The position numbers and the translations under genes were made by a program. A model generated the notes under the pieces. The model saw only the letters and a program-made list of their open reading frames with translations. It was not told the DNA's origin and searched no databases. Shown here one piece after another: positions 45,682 through 55,329 of a stretch of 64,000 nucleotides of DNA. Numbering within the stretch: the first letter of the stretch is position 1; each line of letters begins with the position of its first letter. Source of the DNA: Laburnicola sp. R22_1 (taxonomy: Eukaryota; Ascomycota; Dothideomycetes; Pleosporales; Didymosphaeriaceae); contig JACONQ010000003.1 of the NCBI GenBank assembly GCA_014281115.1, positions 558,001-622,000 of the forward strand, in the 5' to 3' direction.

Positions 45682-45799
45682 TTTATAATTACCTTTTTAC
45701 CCTCTTTTTAATTACTAAGTAGAGGGCTCTACTTTTTTATTATATTATTTAAGATAAAAGCCTTTATTATTCTACCCCTAGGTAGTTAATTAATAACAC
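45682..45799 (-). mobile_element. family B retroposon copy
   Basis: Full B unit reversed; 13-bp duplications ATACACTTATAAT (45669-45681) and ATATACTTATAAT (45800-45812), one C/T difference. Confidence 0.8.
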
Positions 45800-46261
45800 A
45801 TATACTTATAATACCTTAAAAACCCTATTATTATTTATTATCTTTAGTAACACCTTAAGGTGTTTTACTAATTAATTAATATAATTTATATTTACTTAGG
45901 TTACTACATTATAAGTTTTTATAAGTACTATTAATATATTATATAGCTTAATAATTGCTTATAAACTATATTCTTATATATAGTAGTAGTCTAAAATAAG
46001 TAATTTTACTAATTGCTTATTCTCTATTATTATTATTTTACCTTAGCTTCCTAGTAAATAGTATAACTATTTCTAAAGTAGTATAGAAAGTATTAAAATC
46101 TACTTTATAGTAGAGGCGTATTATCTTAATTAATTTATAGTTTAGTTTTACTTAAGTTAGTTAATTATTATAATAAATAAATAGAGCTAAATAACTAGAA
46201 AGAGTCTTTTTATATATAGCTAAAAACTTATACTTTATTTAAAGTTTTTAGATAATATATA

Positions 46262-46352
46262 TTGTTAAATTATCTACCTAGGGTAGAATAACAAAGGCTT
46301 TTATCTTAAATAACATAAAAAAAGCCCTCTACTTAGTAATTAAAAAGAGTGT
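46262..46352 (+). mobile_element. family B fragment
   Basis: B core (CTACCTAGGGTAGAATAACA to CTACTTAGTAATTAAAAAG) with divergent ends. No duplication resolved. Confidence 0.6.
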
Positions 46353-46442
46353 AAGATTAAATAATATAAAGCTATTTAGAGTTACTATAGTTTAAACTAT
46401 AGATAACCTTCTTTATATATACTAGAAGATAACTTCTTTTTA

Positions 46443-46543
46443 TTAATACTACCTTAAAACGCTTTTTGTATTAATAATAGTAAGTGAGTTAACTGCTATT
46501 ATTGTAATATTTTATTAGAAACTCCCTTAGTCGCAAAAAAATC
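46443..46543 (+). mobile_element. family A retroposon copy
   Basis: 101-bp unit; 14-bp duplications ATACTAGAAGATAA (46429-46442) and ATACTAGAAGGTAA (46544-46557), one G/A difference. Confidence 0.82.
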
Positions 46544-46557
46544 ATACTAGAAGGTAA

Positions 46558-47100
46558 GAGAATATTAGGAAAGTTTTTTTAAAAAGACTACTTAGACGTG
46601 CACAAATATGCGTAAAGTTACACATTTATACGCATTTTTACACAAGCAATTTACATACACAAAAATGCTTAAAGATGTATAGATATATATAGACTTATAT
46701 AGATATATATAAATAGTCTAAATAAGTAATTTTTTAAAGCTTTATAACCTTTTAACTAGTAAAGCTATAATTTTAATTTTTTAATAAATTTATATAGCGT
46801 TATAATAACTACCTAGAAGTAGTATAATAAAGGCTTTCATCTTAAATAATATAATAAACAAAGTAGAGCCCCCTGCTTAGTAATTAAAAAGAGCGTAAAT
46901 AAGGTAGTGATTACAAAAAAAGCGAATAGATTTATAGAGAAAATACTAGTCTTTAATTATTTAATTTAAAAATACTATTCTTATTATATAATTAGTTAGT
47001 AATTAATAAAAGACTCTTTATTTTCCTAGTTATTATATATATTACATAATAATATTATATAATAATATAGTACTAATAGTCGGCTTACTAAATACCTTTT
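46558..47100. repeat. diverged repeat, inverted copy of about 54500-55190
   Basis: Shares long stretches with the reverse complement of 54500-55190 (AGTCTAAATAAGTAATTTTT, AAAGCTATAATTTTAATTTT, ACTAGTCTTTAATTATTTAA). In the part aligning to 55045-55165, nearly all differences are C to T or G to A towards this copy. Each copy carries its own family B insertion. Confidence 0.7.
46798..46924 (+). mobile_element. family B retroposon copy
   Basis: B unit starting at CGTTATAATAACTACC with an A-run end (TTACAAAAAAAGCG). Duplications AATAAATTTATATAG (46783-46797) and AATAGATTTATAGAG (46925-46939), differing at two A/G positions. Confidence 0.75.
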
Positions 47101-47221
47101 TTAACCTTATTTTATTTAAGGTTAAAGTAAATTTAAATAAAAGATTACTATATACTATATATAGCACCTAATTCTAATTAAAGACTAACCTTAAATATCT
47201 AGTAATAGTAGTTTAAACACG

Positions 47222-47449
47222 CTTTTTTATTACCTTTTTACTACCTTAAAATGCTTTTCTGTGTTAATAATAGTAGAAGGAATAACTACTATTATTATAA
47301 TATTTTTATTAGAAACCCTCTTAGTTGTTTAAAAAAAATATTACCTTTTTACGCCTTTTTTTAATTACTAAGTAGCGGGCTCTACTTTTTTTATTATGTT
47401 ATTTAAGATAAAAGCCTTTATTACCCTACTTCTAGATAAAATAACGCTA
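47222..47449 (-). mobile_element. family B copy split by a family A insertion
   Basis: The B unit starts at its A-run side at about 47222, is interrupted by the A copy 47242-47339, and resumes TTACGCCTTTTTTTAATTAC to about 47449. It has lost GGTAG in CTTCTAGATAAAATAACG. Confidence 0.7.
47242..47339 (+). mobile_element. family A retroposon copy, 5'-truncated, inside family B
   Basis: 98-bp unit starting TACCTTAAAATGC. Exact 13-bp duplications ATTACCTTTTTAC at 47229-47241 and 47340-47352, both derived from the host B copy. This orders the events: B first, A second. Confidence 0.85.
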
Positions 47450-47858
47450 TATATAGTACTAATAATATATTATTTAAATTTTTAAAAAGGTTTTAATAAA
47501 TATAAAGTAGTTAAAAAGTTATTAAAGATAATACTTTTTAAAATAGTGTTTTTACTAAGCTACTAATTTTCGCCTAATCTAATTCTTTTAAATAATTATA
47601 AAACTATATTTTTTCTATTTTTAAATCTACAAAATCTAGAATTTAGAGTTAGGTAGAAGTTTTATATAAAACGCTAGTAATTAATGCTATTATATTAACT
47701 AGTAATTACTATTTAGTAAGAGACTTTAACTTTATACTTTAAAAATTTTTTTTTCAAAGCTTACTAAGTAGCTTACTAAGTAGCTTACTAAGCTTTTTTA
47801 AATTCTAGCTAATTAAAGCGCTTTATTTGCTAATTAATTAGTATTTTATAAGTAGTAT

Positions 47859-48016
47859 GCCAAGCTCGCTTAGCAGTTCGAACGCGCTTTTTTTGTGATC
47901 ACTACCTTTTTTACGCTCTTTTTGATTACTAAGCAGGGGGCTCTGCTTTTTTTGTCATGTTATTAAAGATAAAAGCCTTTGTTGTGCTACCTCTAGGTAG
48001 TTAATATAACGCCACA
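47859..48016 (-). mobile_element. family B copy with extended end
   Basis: 158 bp between 10-bp duplications TAAGTAGTAT (47849-47858 and 48017-48026). The A-run is followed, on the element strand, by about 33 extra bases containing GCGTTCGAACTGC, which is close to a polymerase III B box. This is the least RIP-altered B copy along with 54825-54950. Confidence 0.72.
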
Positions 48017-48305
48017 TAAGTAGTATAGGTACCTAGAGTATTCTAGCTACTCTAGCTATTCTAGGTATACTAATAGTATAGGTGTATATCTTTATATAAT
48101 TTTATATATATATACACTAAGAAAAAGTAGTATTACTAGTGCACTTTAAGTGTATTTAGTACGTAGGTGTATATAGACGTGCGTAGAGCTACTTAAGTGC
48201 CCTAAATACTTATACTTACTTAAAACTTTTTCTAATAAACTAAAAATATATACATTATTAACTTAATTATAAATATTTAAAACTTTTATATAAAGCTAGT
48301 ATGTA

Positions 48306-48424
48306 ATCCCTTTTATTAATATTTTAAAACGCTTTTTATATATATAATAGTAGGAGGAATATTTACTATAATTATAATATTTTTATTAGAAACCTCTTAG
48401 TTATAAAAATAATAAACTACCTAT
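48306..48424 (+). mobile_element. family A retroposon copy
   Basis: Short unit; 14-bp duplications AAAGCTAGTATGTA (48292-48305) and AAAGCTAGTATATA (48425-48438), one G/A difference. Confidence 0.8.
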
Positions 48425-48502
48425 AAAGCTAGTATATAGAAAAAAAGGTTATAACTAGATTTTCTTTTCTACTATAGTATAGTTGCGGGATATAGCTTTA
48501 TT

Positions 48503-48614
48503 TAAAAAAATTACGCCTTTTTTAATTACTAAGTAGGGGCTCTGCTTTTTTTTATATTATTTAAGATAAAAGTCTTTGTCGTCCTACCCCTAGGTAGATA
48601 AAATAACGCCACAT
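48503..48614 (-). mobile_element. family B retroposon copy
   Basis: B unit reversed, with TCGTCCTACCCCTAGGTAGA well preserved. Its A-run end is truncated and no duplication was resolved. Confidence 0.65.
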
Positions 48615-48861
48615 ATAAAAGAAATATATAAAAACCCTTTTAAAAAATAAAAATAAAAATAAAAGTATATAAAAATAGAGTATTTTAATAAGTTTCTAAT
48701 ATAACTAGTACTATGTTAAAACTAAAAAGAGCTATAATAGTAAAAAAGTTTTAAGTAAGTATAAGTATCTAAGGCACCTAAGTAGCTCTATACACACTTA
48801 TATATGCCTATACACTAAATATACTTAAGGCGTACTAATAATATTATATTTTTCTTAGTAT

Positions 48862-48976
48862 GGTTTTTTTCGTAACTAAGAGAGTTTCTAATAAAAATAT
48901 TACAATAATAGTAGTTATTCCTCCTACTATTATCAATATAGAAAAGCGTTTTAAGGTAGTATTAATAAAAAGGGTT
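48862..48976 (-). mobile_element. family A retroposon copy (115 bp)
   Basis: Full short unit with exact 13-bp duplications TTTTTCTTAGTAT at 48849-48861 and 48977-48989. Confidence 0.85.
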
Positions 48977-50117
48977 TTTTTCTTAGTATATATATATATA
49001 AGGTTGTGTAAAAATACGCACCTATACTGCCTATGCACCTAAAGTAGCTAGGGTAGCTAGAGTACTTATACTATTAAAATAATACTAATTAATTAGCAAA
49101 TAAAGTCCTTTAATAAGCTAGAATTTAAAAAAGCTTAGTAAGCTACTTAGTAATCTCCTAGTAAGCTTTCAAAAAGATTTTTAAAGTATAAAGTTAAAGT
49201 CTCTTACTAAATAGTAATTACTAGTTAATATAATAGCATTAATTACTAGCGTGTTATATAGAACTTCTACCTAACTCTAAATTCTAGATTTTATAGATTT
49301 AAAAATAGAAAAAATATAGTTTTATAATTATTTAAAAGAATTAGATTAGGCAAAAATTAGTAGCCTAACAAAAACACTATTTTAAAAAGTATAACCTTTA
49401 ATAACTTTATAACTAACGTACTTTATATAATTATAACCCACACAGAATTATAAGCTAGTTATACTAAAAGAACACTAAACTATCTTATTTAATATTAAAA
49501 ATAGCTATATTACTACTTAAAAATATATACTAAGTAAAAGCATCTAATTTAAATATCTCTTTTTTAACTTACGTATATATTTATAAGTTATACCTAGTCT
49601 TTTTATAGCTTCTATAGCGCTATTAATAGGTGCTACTATCCTAACTATAACTACTATTTTTTACCTCTAACTAATAATCTTTTATACTACTACTCTTCTT
49701 AACTAGTAGTATTTCTGTCTAACTAAAGTCTAATATACTACCTATTTAGAGCTGCTTTTAGTTCTTAATTTTAGTAATATTTTATAGTGTTTTTAAATCT
49801 AAGTAGCTTTAGAGAGAGGTTAATCTAGTAAAATCTTTAGCCTAATATTGAACTTATCTAGCACTACCTTTAAATTAAAAGATATTAATTTAGCACCTCT
49901 AAATCCTCCTTTAATCTAGCTTAATATATTAACACGTTAAACGTGTTAATAAATATAAAGAGAAACTTAGTTTTAGTAATATAGTTAATATAGGCATAGA
50001 CTAGGTTAGTAATCTAGAAGAAGTATGCTATCTTTAAAGGTAAAAAATAACCTATAGTTTTTTTTGGTTTTTTTTTTGGCGACTAAGGGGATTTCTAATA
50101 AAAATATTACAATAATA

Positions 50118-52299
50118 ACATATTCTATCAGTAGCCCGGACAGATCAGCCCGCCGGACAGTTTTTCTTGGCAACTTCGAGGTCCCTCATAACTCATTATA
50201 GAACACCACCAACGTTACTTCATAGTGACTCATAATAACCTACTATAACTTACAATATACCAAGTTACTATTTAATCTACTTTTTACGTCGTGCAGCCTC
50301 TTTGCGCGGCTGCTGCAGCCGAACTTACAACAAGACTCCCTATAATATACGATATATTATCTACCATACTATACGTAGGCAATATATAGTATACTTATTA
50401 TGATTCGCAGTGAAGCATACTATATCTTAAGTAGTACTTTATCTAATTTTCAGTCACTGAGTGCGTACTATTGCAAGATGAAGTTAACCCGTCATTTTTG
50501 GCCTTATAGTAACCTATAATAAAATCACTCTGATTTACTATCAACACTATCTGAAAATAAGCCGCTAAGGGTAACATCTGACTCCTCCTCTATCTCTTTA
50601 TCTATCTGACAGGTCCTTGCGTTGTGCCTAGGCTCTCCGCACCTCCCACAGCGGCGTTGTGTTAAGGGACCTGCCTCTCCCTCACCACTACCTCGCGCCC
50701 TTTTTGACAACTTCACCCTAATAGAAGGGCTTTCTACTCCCAAATCTGCTCCCTGAGCAAAGCCTAGCGTCCCACCTTTCTGAATGCGCTTTCTTTTACG
50801 CGTTTTTCGCTTCGTTAGAACCTCAATTTGCTCCTTAAGTTCCTTAATGCGGGTCTCTTGAAGTACACCATGGTAGAGCATAAGTTCAGCACCTTTTATG
50901 AGCTGTGAGTAGCTCGATTTAGCATTGGGTGGAGACCGAATAAAAGAGTCGCGTACGAGCTTTGACTGGGATCCAAACTCAAGGGTATTGCTTGGGGTCC
51001 TGGCTTGCCATGGTGTATCCAGTGGGGTACCCTGAGGTGGAGTGTGAATACGCACATCAAGGCGATCTACTACCACCAACGCATCTAAAGGAACAAGCCC
51101 AGAGGCCTTAAAGGCTTTCTTGCAGTTTTCTAGTGTAAACATATTAAAAAACGCGTTGCGAAAGGCCGGTAGGAAGCCCTCTTTGTCGATATGAAAGACG
51201 CGTTGGCGCGCCAAGTCCCGCACGCGCTGGGAGTACTTCAGCTTTAGTGGCGCGAAACAGACCATATCAAGCGGCTGGAGGATATGAGATGAGTGCGCTG
51301 GCATACAGAGTGTTAGGATCTTCTGTTCCAGGCAATAATCCTTGAAATCCTGGGAGTGGTGGCTCTTATGGCTGTCTAGAATAAGTAACCTCTATAACCC
51401 CACTATGCGCGGCCTTGTATACGCGTCAAAGTGCTTCAACCACGCGACTCCAAGCTCGTTATTGGTCCAGCCGGTCTCAGAGACTGAGAGCTTCCAATCG
51501 CGGGGGATACTGGTCTCCTTATACCACGCTAAGATGTGGACTCGCCCTTTGTAGATAATAAAGGGCGGGGCAGCATACCTAGTAGCGCAAATACTCTAAA
51601 TTACTGTGACCCACTCGCGGTTGCCTGGCTAAACAAGCGTAGGTTGAGAACATCTTTCTGAACTAGTTACAACCTTCATTAAGCCAATAACTCCTATTTA
51701 GAAGCCTGTCTTATCGAAGTTATAGATGTCTTTATCCTGCACTCTATACTTGGCTTTTGTGTCCTCCACTAGCTGAAACCACGCGTTTATAACCTCTAGA
51801 TCTTCCTGTTGTATCCTCTGTCGGTCCTTCGCTCGATTGAAAGCCATTTTAAGCTCAGGTACGCGCTTTACGAAGCGCTGAGCCCAGTATTATCCTACAG
51901 GGTCTCTGTGCCGCGCAGCTAGCAGTTTGTTGGCCATATCTTCCACCTCACCTAGCTGGGGTGCAAATCCTCGCGAATCTAGGTCGAGGATATACTATAT
52001 GAGCGTCTGCTCTTTGGTTGCGGTGAGCTTTGCCATGCCTGATTGTGTATCTGCTTGGGCGGTGATTCTGTTGATTCGATCGCTTAGTGTAGACTTTGGG
52101 ATATTATATGCTGTAGCAGTGCGTCGCAGGCTTGAAATTTGCTTATTCTGATAGGCGTGAAGGGCAAGCTTAATTCTGCCTTCTTGATTAGATGATAACG
52201 CGTTGTGTTGTTGAGACATTATGATTTATAGTGAAGTGTTGTGGTCTTGGCAAAAACTGTCCGGCGGACTGATCTGTCCGGGCTACTAATAGAATATGT
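50118..52299 (-). mobile_element. pogo/Fot1-type DNA transposon, nearly intact
   Basis: 2182 bp with about 48-bp inverted repeats (ACATATTCTATCAGTAGCCC left, ACATATTCTATTAGTAGCCC right, two C/T mismatches seen) and TA duplications at 50116-50117 and 52300-52301. The internal GC content is much higher than its surroundings. Codes for the transposase listed separately. It is the same family as the truncated copy at 33350-35433. Confidence 0.93.
50525..52219 (-). pseudogene. pogo/Fot1-type transposase, six premature stops
   Basis: A 565-codon frame runs from ATG 52219 to the stop at 50525 with no frameshift. Six in-frame TAA/TAG codons interrupt the N-terminal 300 codons (after EQTLI, DPVG, DKTGF, QPTLV, VTVI and IVGL); each is compatible with a C-to-T or G-to-A change. 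The N-terminal helix-turn-helix (YNIPKSTLSDRI) is followed by the DDD catalytic domain: YNFDKTGF, ILDSHKSHHSQDF and HILQPLDMVCF all keep their Asp. The C-terminal part has a basic region (KRKTRKRKRIQK) and a zinc knuckle (RCGRCGEPRHNARTC). The last 259 codons are open. It is non-functional as written. Confidence 0.9.
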
Positions 52300-52854
52300 T
52301 AGCAGTTATTTCTCCTGCTATTATTAACACAGAAAAGCGTTTTAAGGTAGTGTTAACAAAAAGAGGTTAAAATAACCTATATCTAAAAGCTATAAAAAAT
52401 AGAACAAGTATAATAGTATATATAAAGTAATGATTTTATATTCTAAGTAGTATTACTTAAATATAGCTAAGTTGTAGCTTTTATAACTATTTAAAATAAG
52501 AAGCTAGTATGTACCTTTAACGCGTCCCTTTATAGATATATTAGTGTTGTAACTATATAAGACTAAGCTTATTATTTATCTAGCTATTCTAAAAGACTGC
52601 TATTTTCTATTAATATAGTAGGTTTATCTTTTAGTACTAGAAACTTAAGTGTATCTTACCTAAAAGATAATAAATACTAGAATAAATTTACTTATCCTAC
52701 TAACGTCTATAATAACTAATACTTACTTCTAATTACTTTCTTAAACCTACTTTAGCTTCTACTATTACTTAAATCTAGTAATAACTTTTAAGAAGCTTAA
52801 AATAATATCTATTATAAAGCTAGTTTTATTAAAGTTCTATATATTCTTATTTAG

Positions 52855-53977
52855 TTGTATTGTTTATTTAGTGTTAATTACCCTTTTTAACTATATTTTT
52901 TTAATTTGAGCCTACGTAGATTAGAATAGAAAGGCCGCTCTAGCCTAGCGCCTAAAAATATAGTCTACTACTAGTCTCCTTTACTAATATAACAATTGTT
53001 TATACACAAACTACACACTTGCTCTAAAGTCTATAAGTATTCTAATAGCTATTATATTTACTTAAAGCGTGTATAGAAAACTAACTTCTTGCTTTATTAT
53101 TACTATTATTAGTAATTACGCCGCTTACGTGTTGCGCTTATCTAACACTATAATAACTATAAGAATCTAATATATCTATATAATACTCTTCTCCCCTAGC
53201 AACTTATTAATAAATATCTTCTTCTCTTTTCCCTTAATTCTACTCTCTATTATCGCCTTTCTAACTAGCAGCAATATAAAGAACTATAGTAGGAACTCTA
53301 TATATCTATTATTACTACTTCTATAGTTACTAATCTATTACTAGCCTAACTAGTACACTAGAACTACCTTATATAGAGTAAGATATACCTACTTTCTATT
53401 AATAATCTTATAAATAGAGCAGTATTTTAGTATAGACCTAGCAACTTTAGTAAGCGAATAGATCTTTAGAGCGTACTTTTAGGCAGCCTTAATAGCGGTA
53501 TTAGTATTAAAGCTTAGAAAGATAGTAGGAAATAGAGTAATAGTAGATTTTTTATTAAGGTTAACCTTAATATAAAAATAAAGTGTTAAGATTAGTATAC
53601 TTATAGTGTGTGTAAGCTCCTACCTAGCATATATCTTATAAGTAGCATAAACTTACTAATATAATAACTATTACTTCTAGTAATCTTTAGAGATAATAGT
53701 AGAGTGAAATAGTTATAGTGTTGTACTAGTTATAGCGCTAGTACTATTTTATACCTTTTTTACTCTAATCTATAGTATAGTAATATGGCCTTATGTATAG
53801 TTTTATATATAGATTTTTTTTAGTTAGAGTAGGCGCGCTAAGCTCGCTTATAACGCGCTAACTCCTTTTTATTAACACTACCTTAAAACGCTTTTCTATA
53901 TTAATAATAGTAAAAGAAATAACTACTATTATTATAATATTTTTATTAGAAACCTCCTTAGTCGCAAAAAAATAACG
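52855..53977 (+). mobile_element. family A long (1.12-kb) copy
   Basis: Third full-length long copy. Exact 15-bp duplications TATATTCTTATTTAG at 52840-52854 and 53978-53992. Begins TTGTATTGTTTATTTAGTG and ends with the short A unit and GTCGCAAAAAAA. Confidence 0.85.
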
Positions 53978-54599
53978 TATATTCTTATTTAGTATACTAT
54001 ACTTTATTTTTATATTTGCTACTAATATAAACTAAGCTAAAATTATATTATAGTCTTTATAAAGGGCTTACTAGTAGTTATACTTTTAATTAAAATATAT
54101 TTTAAGTTTAGGACGACGCTTAATAAAAATTATAGGCTAGTTATAACTAATACTTTTTTACTCTAAGCTACGTAGAAAAGATTAGCTATATCTTAAATAT
54201 AGTAGTAGGTAGGGGGTATCTATATTTATTAAGCTTAAGAATCTTATTAATAATTATCTACTCTTCTACTAAAGTAAAATTTATTACTATAGGTCTCTAA
54301 TTATATTATTATTACTATATATTATATTTTTATTAAAAGGTTAATTAATTAATATAATAGGCGTATGTAGCCTTTTATATAAACTTAAAATTACCTTATT
54401 TAATAGTGTAGATAGTAAGAATAATATTTAATTTCTTTAGAATAGGTTTCTAGCGTTAGTATTAAGACATTATAGATTTAGATAAAAGTTCGTATTTTCT
54501 TAGCACAATTAGCTTATAATTCTATAATTATATAAAGTATATTACTTTATATTTATTAAAACTTTTTTAAAAATTTAAATAATATATTATTAGTACTAT

Positions 54600-54725
54600 A
54601 TTATTATATAATAATATTACGTAATATATATAATAATATTACGTAATATATATAATAATATTACGTAATATATATATAATAATATTACGTAATATATATA
54701 TAATAATATTACGTAATATATATAA
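54600..54725. repeat. tandem palindromic AT array
   Basis: Five or more units of about 22-24 bp built on the palindrome AATATTACGTAATAT (54607-54724). The corresponding place in the related copy near 47040-47075 holds only one or two degenerate units. Confidence 0.85.
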
Positions 54726-54824
54726 TAACTAGTAAAATGAATAGTTTTTTATTAATTACTAACTAATTATGTAATAAAAATAGTATTTTTAAATTAAATA
54801 ATTAAAGACTAGTACTTTCTCTAT

Positions 54825-54950
54825 GTGTGGCGTTATTTTATCTACCTAGGGGTAGGACGACAAAGGCTTTCATCTCAAATAACATGACAAAAAAGCAGAG
54901 CCCCCTGCTTAGTAATCAAAAAAGGCGTAAAAAGGTGATGATAAAAAAAA
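54825..54950 (+). mobile_element. family B retroposon copy, well preserved
   Basis: 126-bp unit starting GTGTGGCGTTATTTTATC and ending GGTGATGATAAAAAAAAA. 14-bp duplications AGTACTTTCTCTAT (54811-54824) and AGTACTTCCTCTAT (54951-54964), one C/T difference. It retains CA dinucleotides lost elsewhere, so it is probably the youngest copy. Confidence 0.88.
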
Positions 54951-55329
54951 AGTACTTCCTCTATAAATCTATTAAAAAATTAAAATTATAGCTTTACTAA
55001 TTAAAAAGTTATAAACCTTTAAAAAATTACTTATTTAGACTAAATTGTGTATATTTGCGCATGTTTACGCACACCTGCGCATTTTTGTGCTAGCAAATTA
55101 CTTATGCAAAAATGCGCACAAATGTGCAACTCTGCGCACATTTGCGCACGTTTGAGCAGCTTTTTTGAAAAAACTTTCCTGATGAATAAAGATAATAAGC
55201 CTCTAGGATACCGAGCATGCAGCCTCGACCACATCCTGTTCATCGGGACGAGTCGTGCATGCGATTGATGATATCCCGAGTCGTGCCGTGGTCAGAACCG
55301 CTCTATCTCCTATCCAGCACCCACCCTCG

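Larger units (their letters stand above)
47450..49450. repeat. large inverted repeat centred near 48450
   Basis: The sequence 47475-47850 is recognisable in reverse complement at 49080-49440 (CTTACTAAGTAGCTTACTAAG, AATTTAGAGTTAGGTAGAAG, AATTCTTTTAAATAATTATA). Inner parts also correspond (48040-48100 with 49030-49075). Family A and B copies have been inserted asymmetrically in both arms. Confidence 0.65.
50057..52368 (-). mobile_element. family A copy split by a pogo transposon
   Basis: Exact 13-bp duplications AAAATAACCTATA (50044-50056 and 52369-52381) flank an A unit interrupted at a TA by the transposon 50118-52299. Removing the transposon and one TA leaves an ordinary A unit of about 128 bp (ATTACAATAA then TAGCAGTTATTTCTCC). 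Confidence 0.85.
24985..55200. repeat. AT-rich, RIP-type transposon block (isochore)
   Basis: From about 24,985 base composition drops abruptly to very AT-rich sequence full of TA, CTA and TAG and almost without CA/TG, and it returns to normal at about 55,200. Reading frames are closed by dense TAA/TAG in every frame except in a few younger elements. This is the pattern expected from repeat-induced point mutation (C to T at CpA). Contents identified below: Ty3/gypsy and Ty1/copia relics, three pogo/Fot1 elements, and two families of short retroposons. The remaining stretches (about 30100-30900, 31060-32120, 37040-37870, 45590-46260, 49450-50040, 53990-54600) look like further decayed transposon sequence that I could not classify. 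No host gene or RNA gene was found. Confidence 0.9.

Noticed and set aside
48844..49042. Open frames on both strands around 48,850-49,040
   Set aside because: They are translations of a family A retroposon and its target duplication.
25093..54950. Interpretation of families A and B as MITEs
   Set aside because: No terminal inverted repeats and no fixed-length duplication; 5' truncation with A-run ends fits retroposition better.
24985..55200. Mitochondrial DNA insertion as explanation of the low GC
   Set aside because: No mitochondrial gene sequence is recognisable, and transposon domains with RIP-type stops explain the composition.
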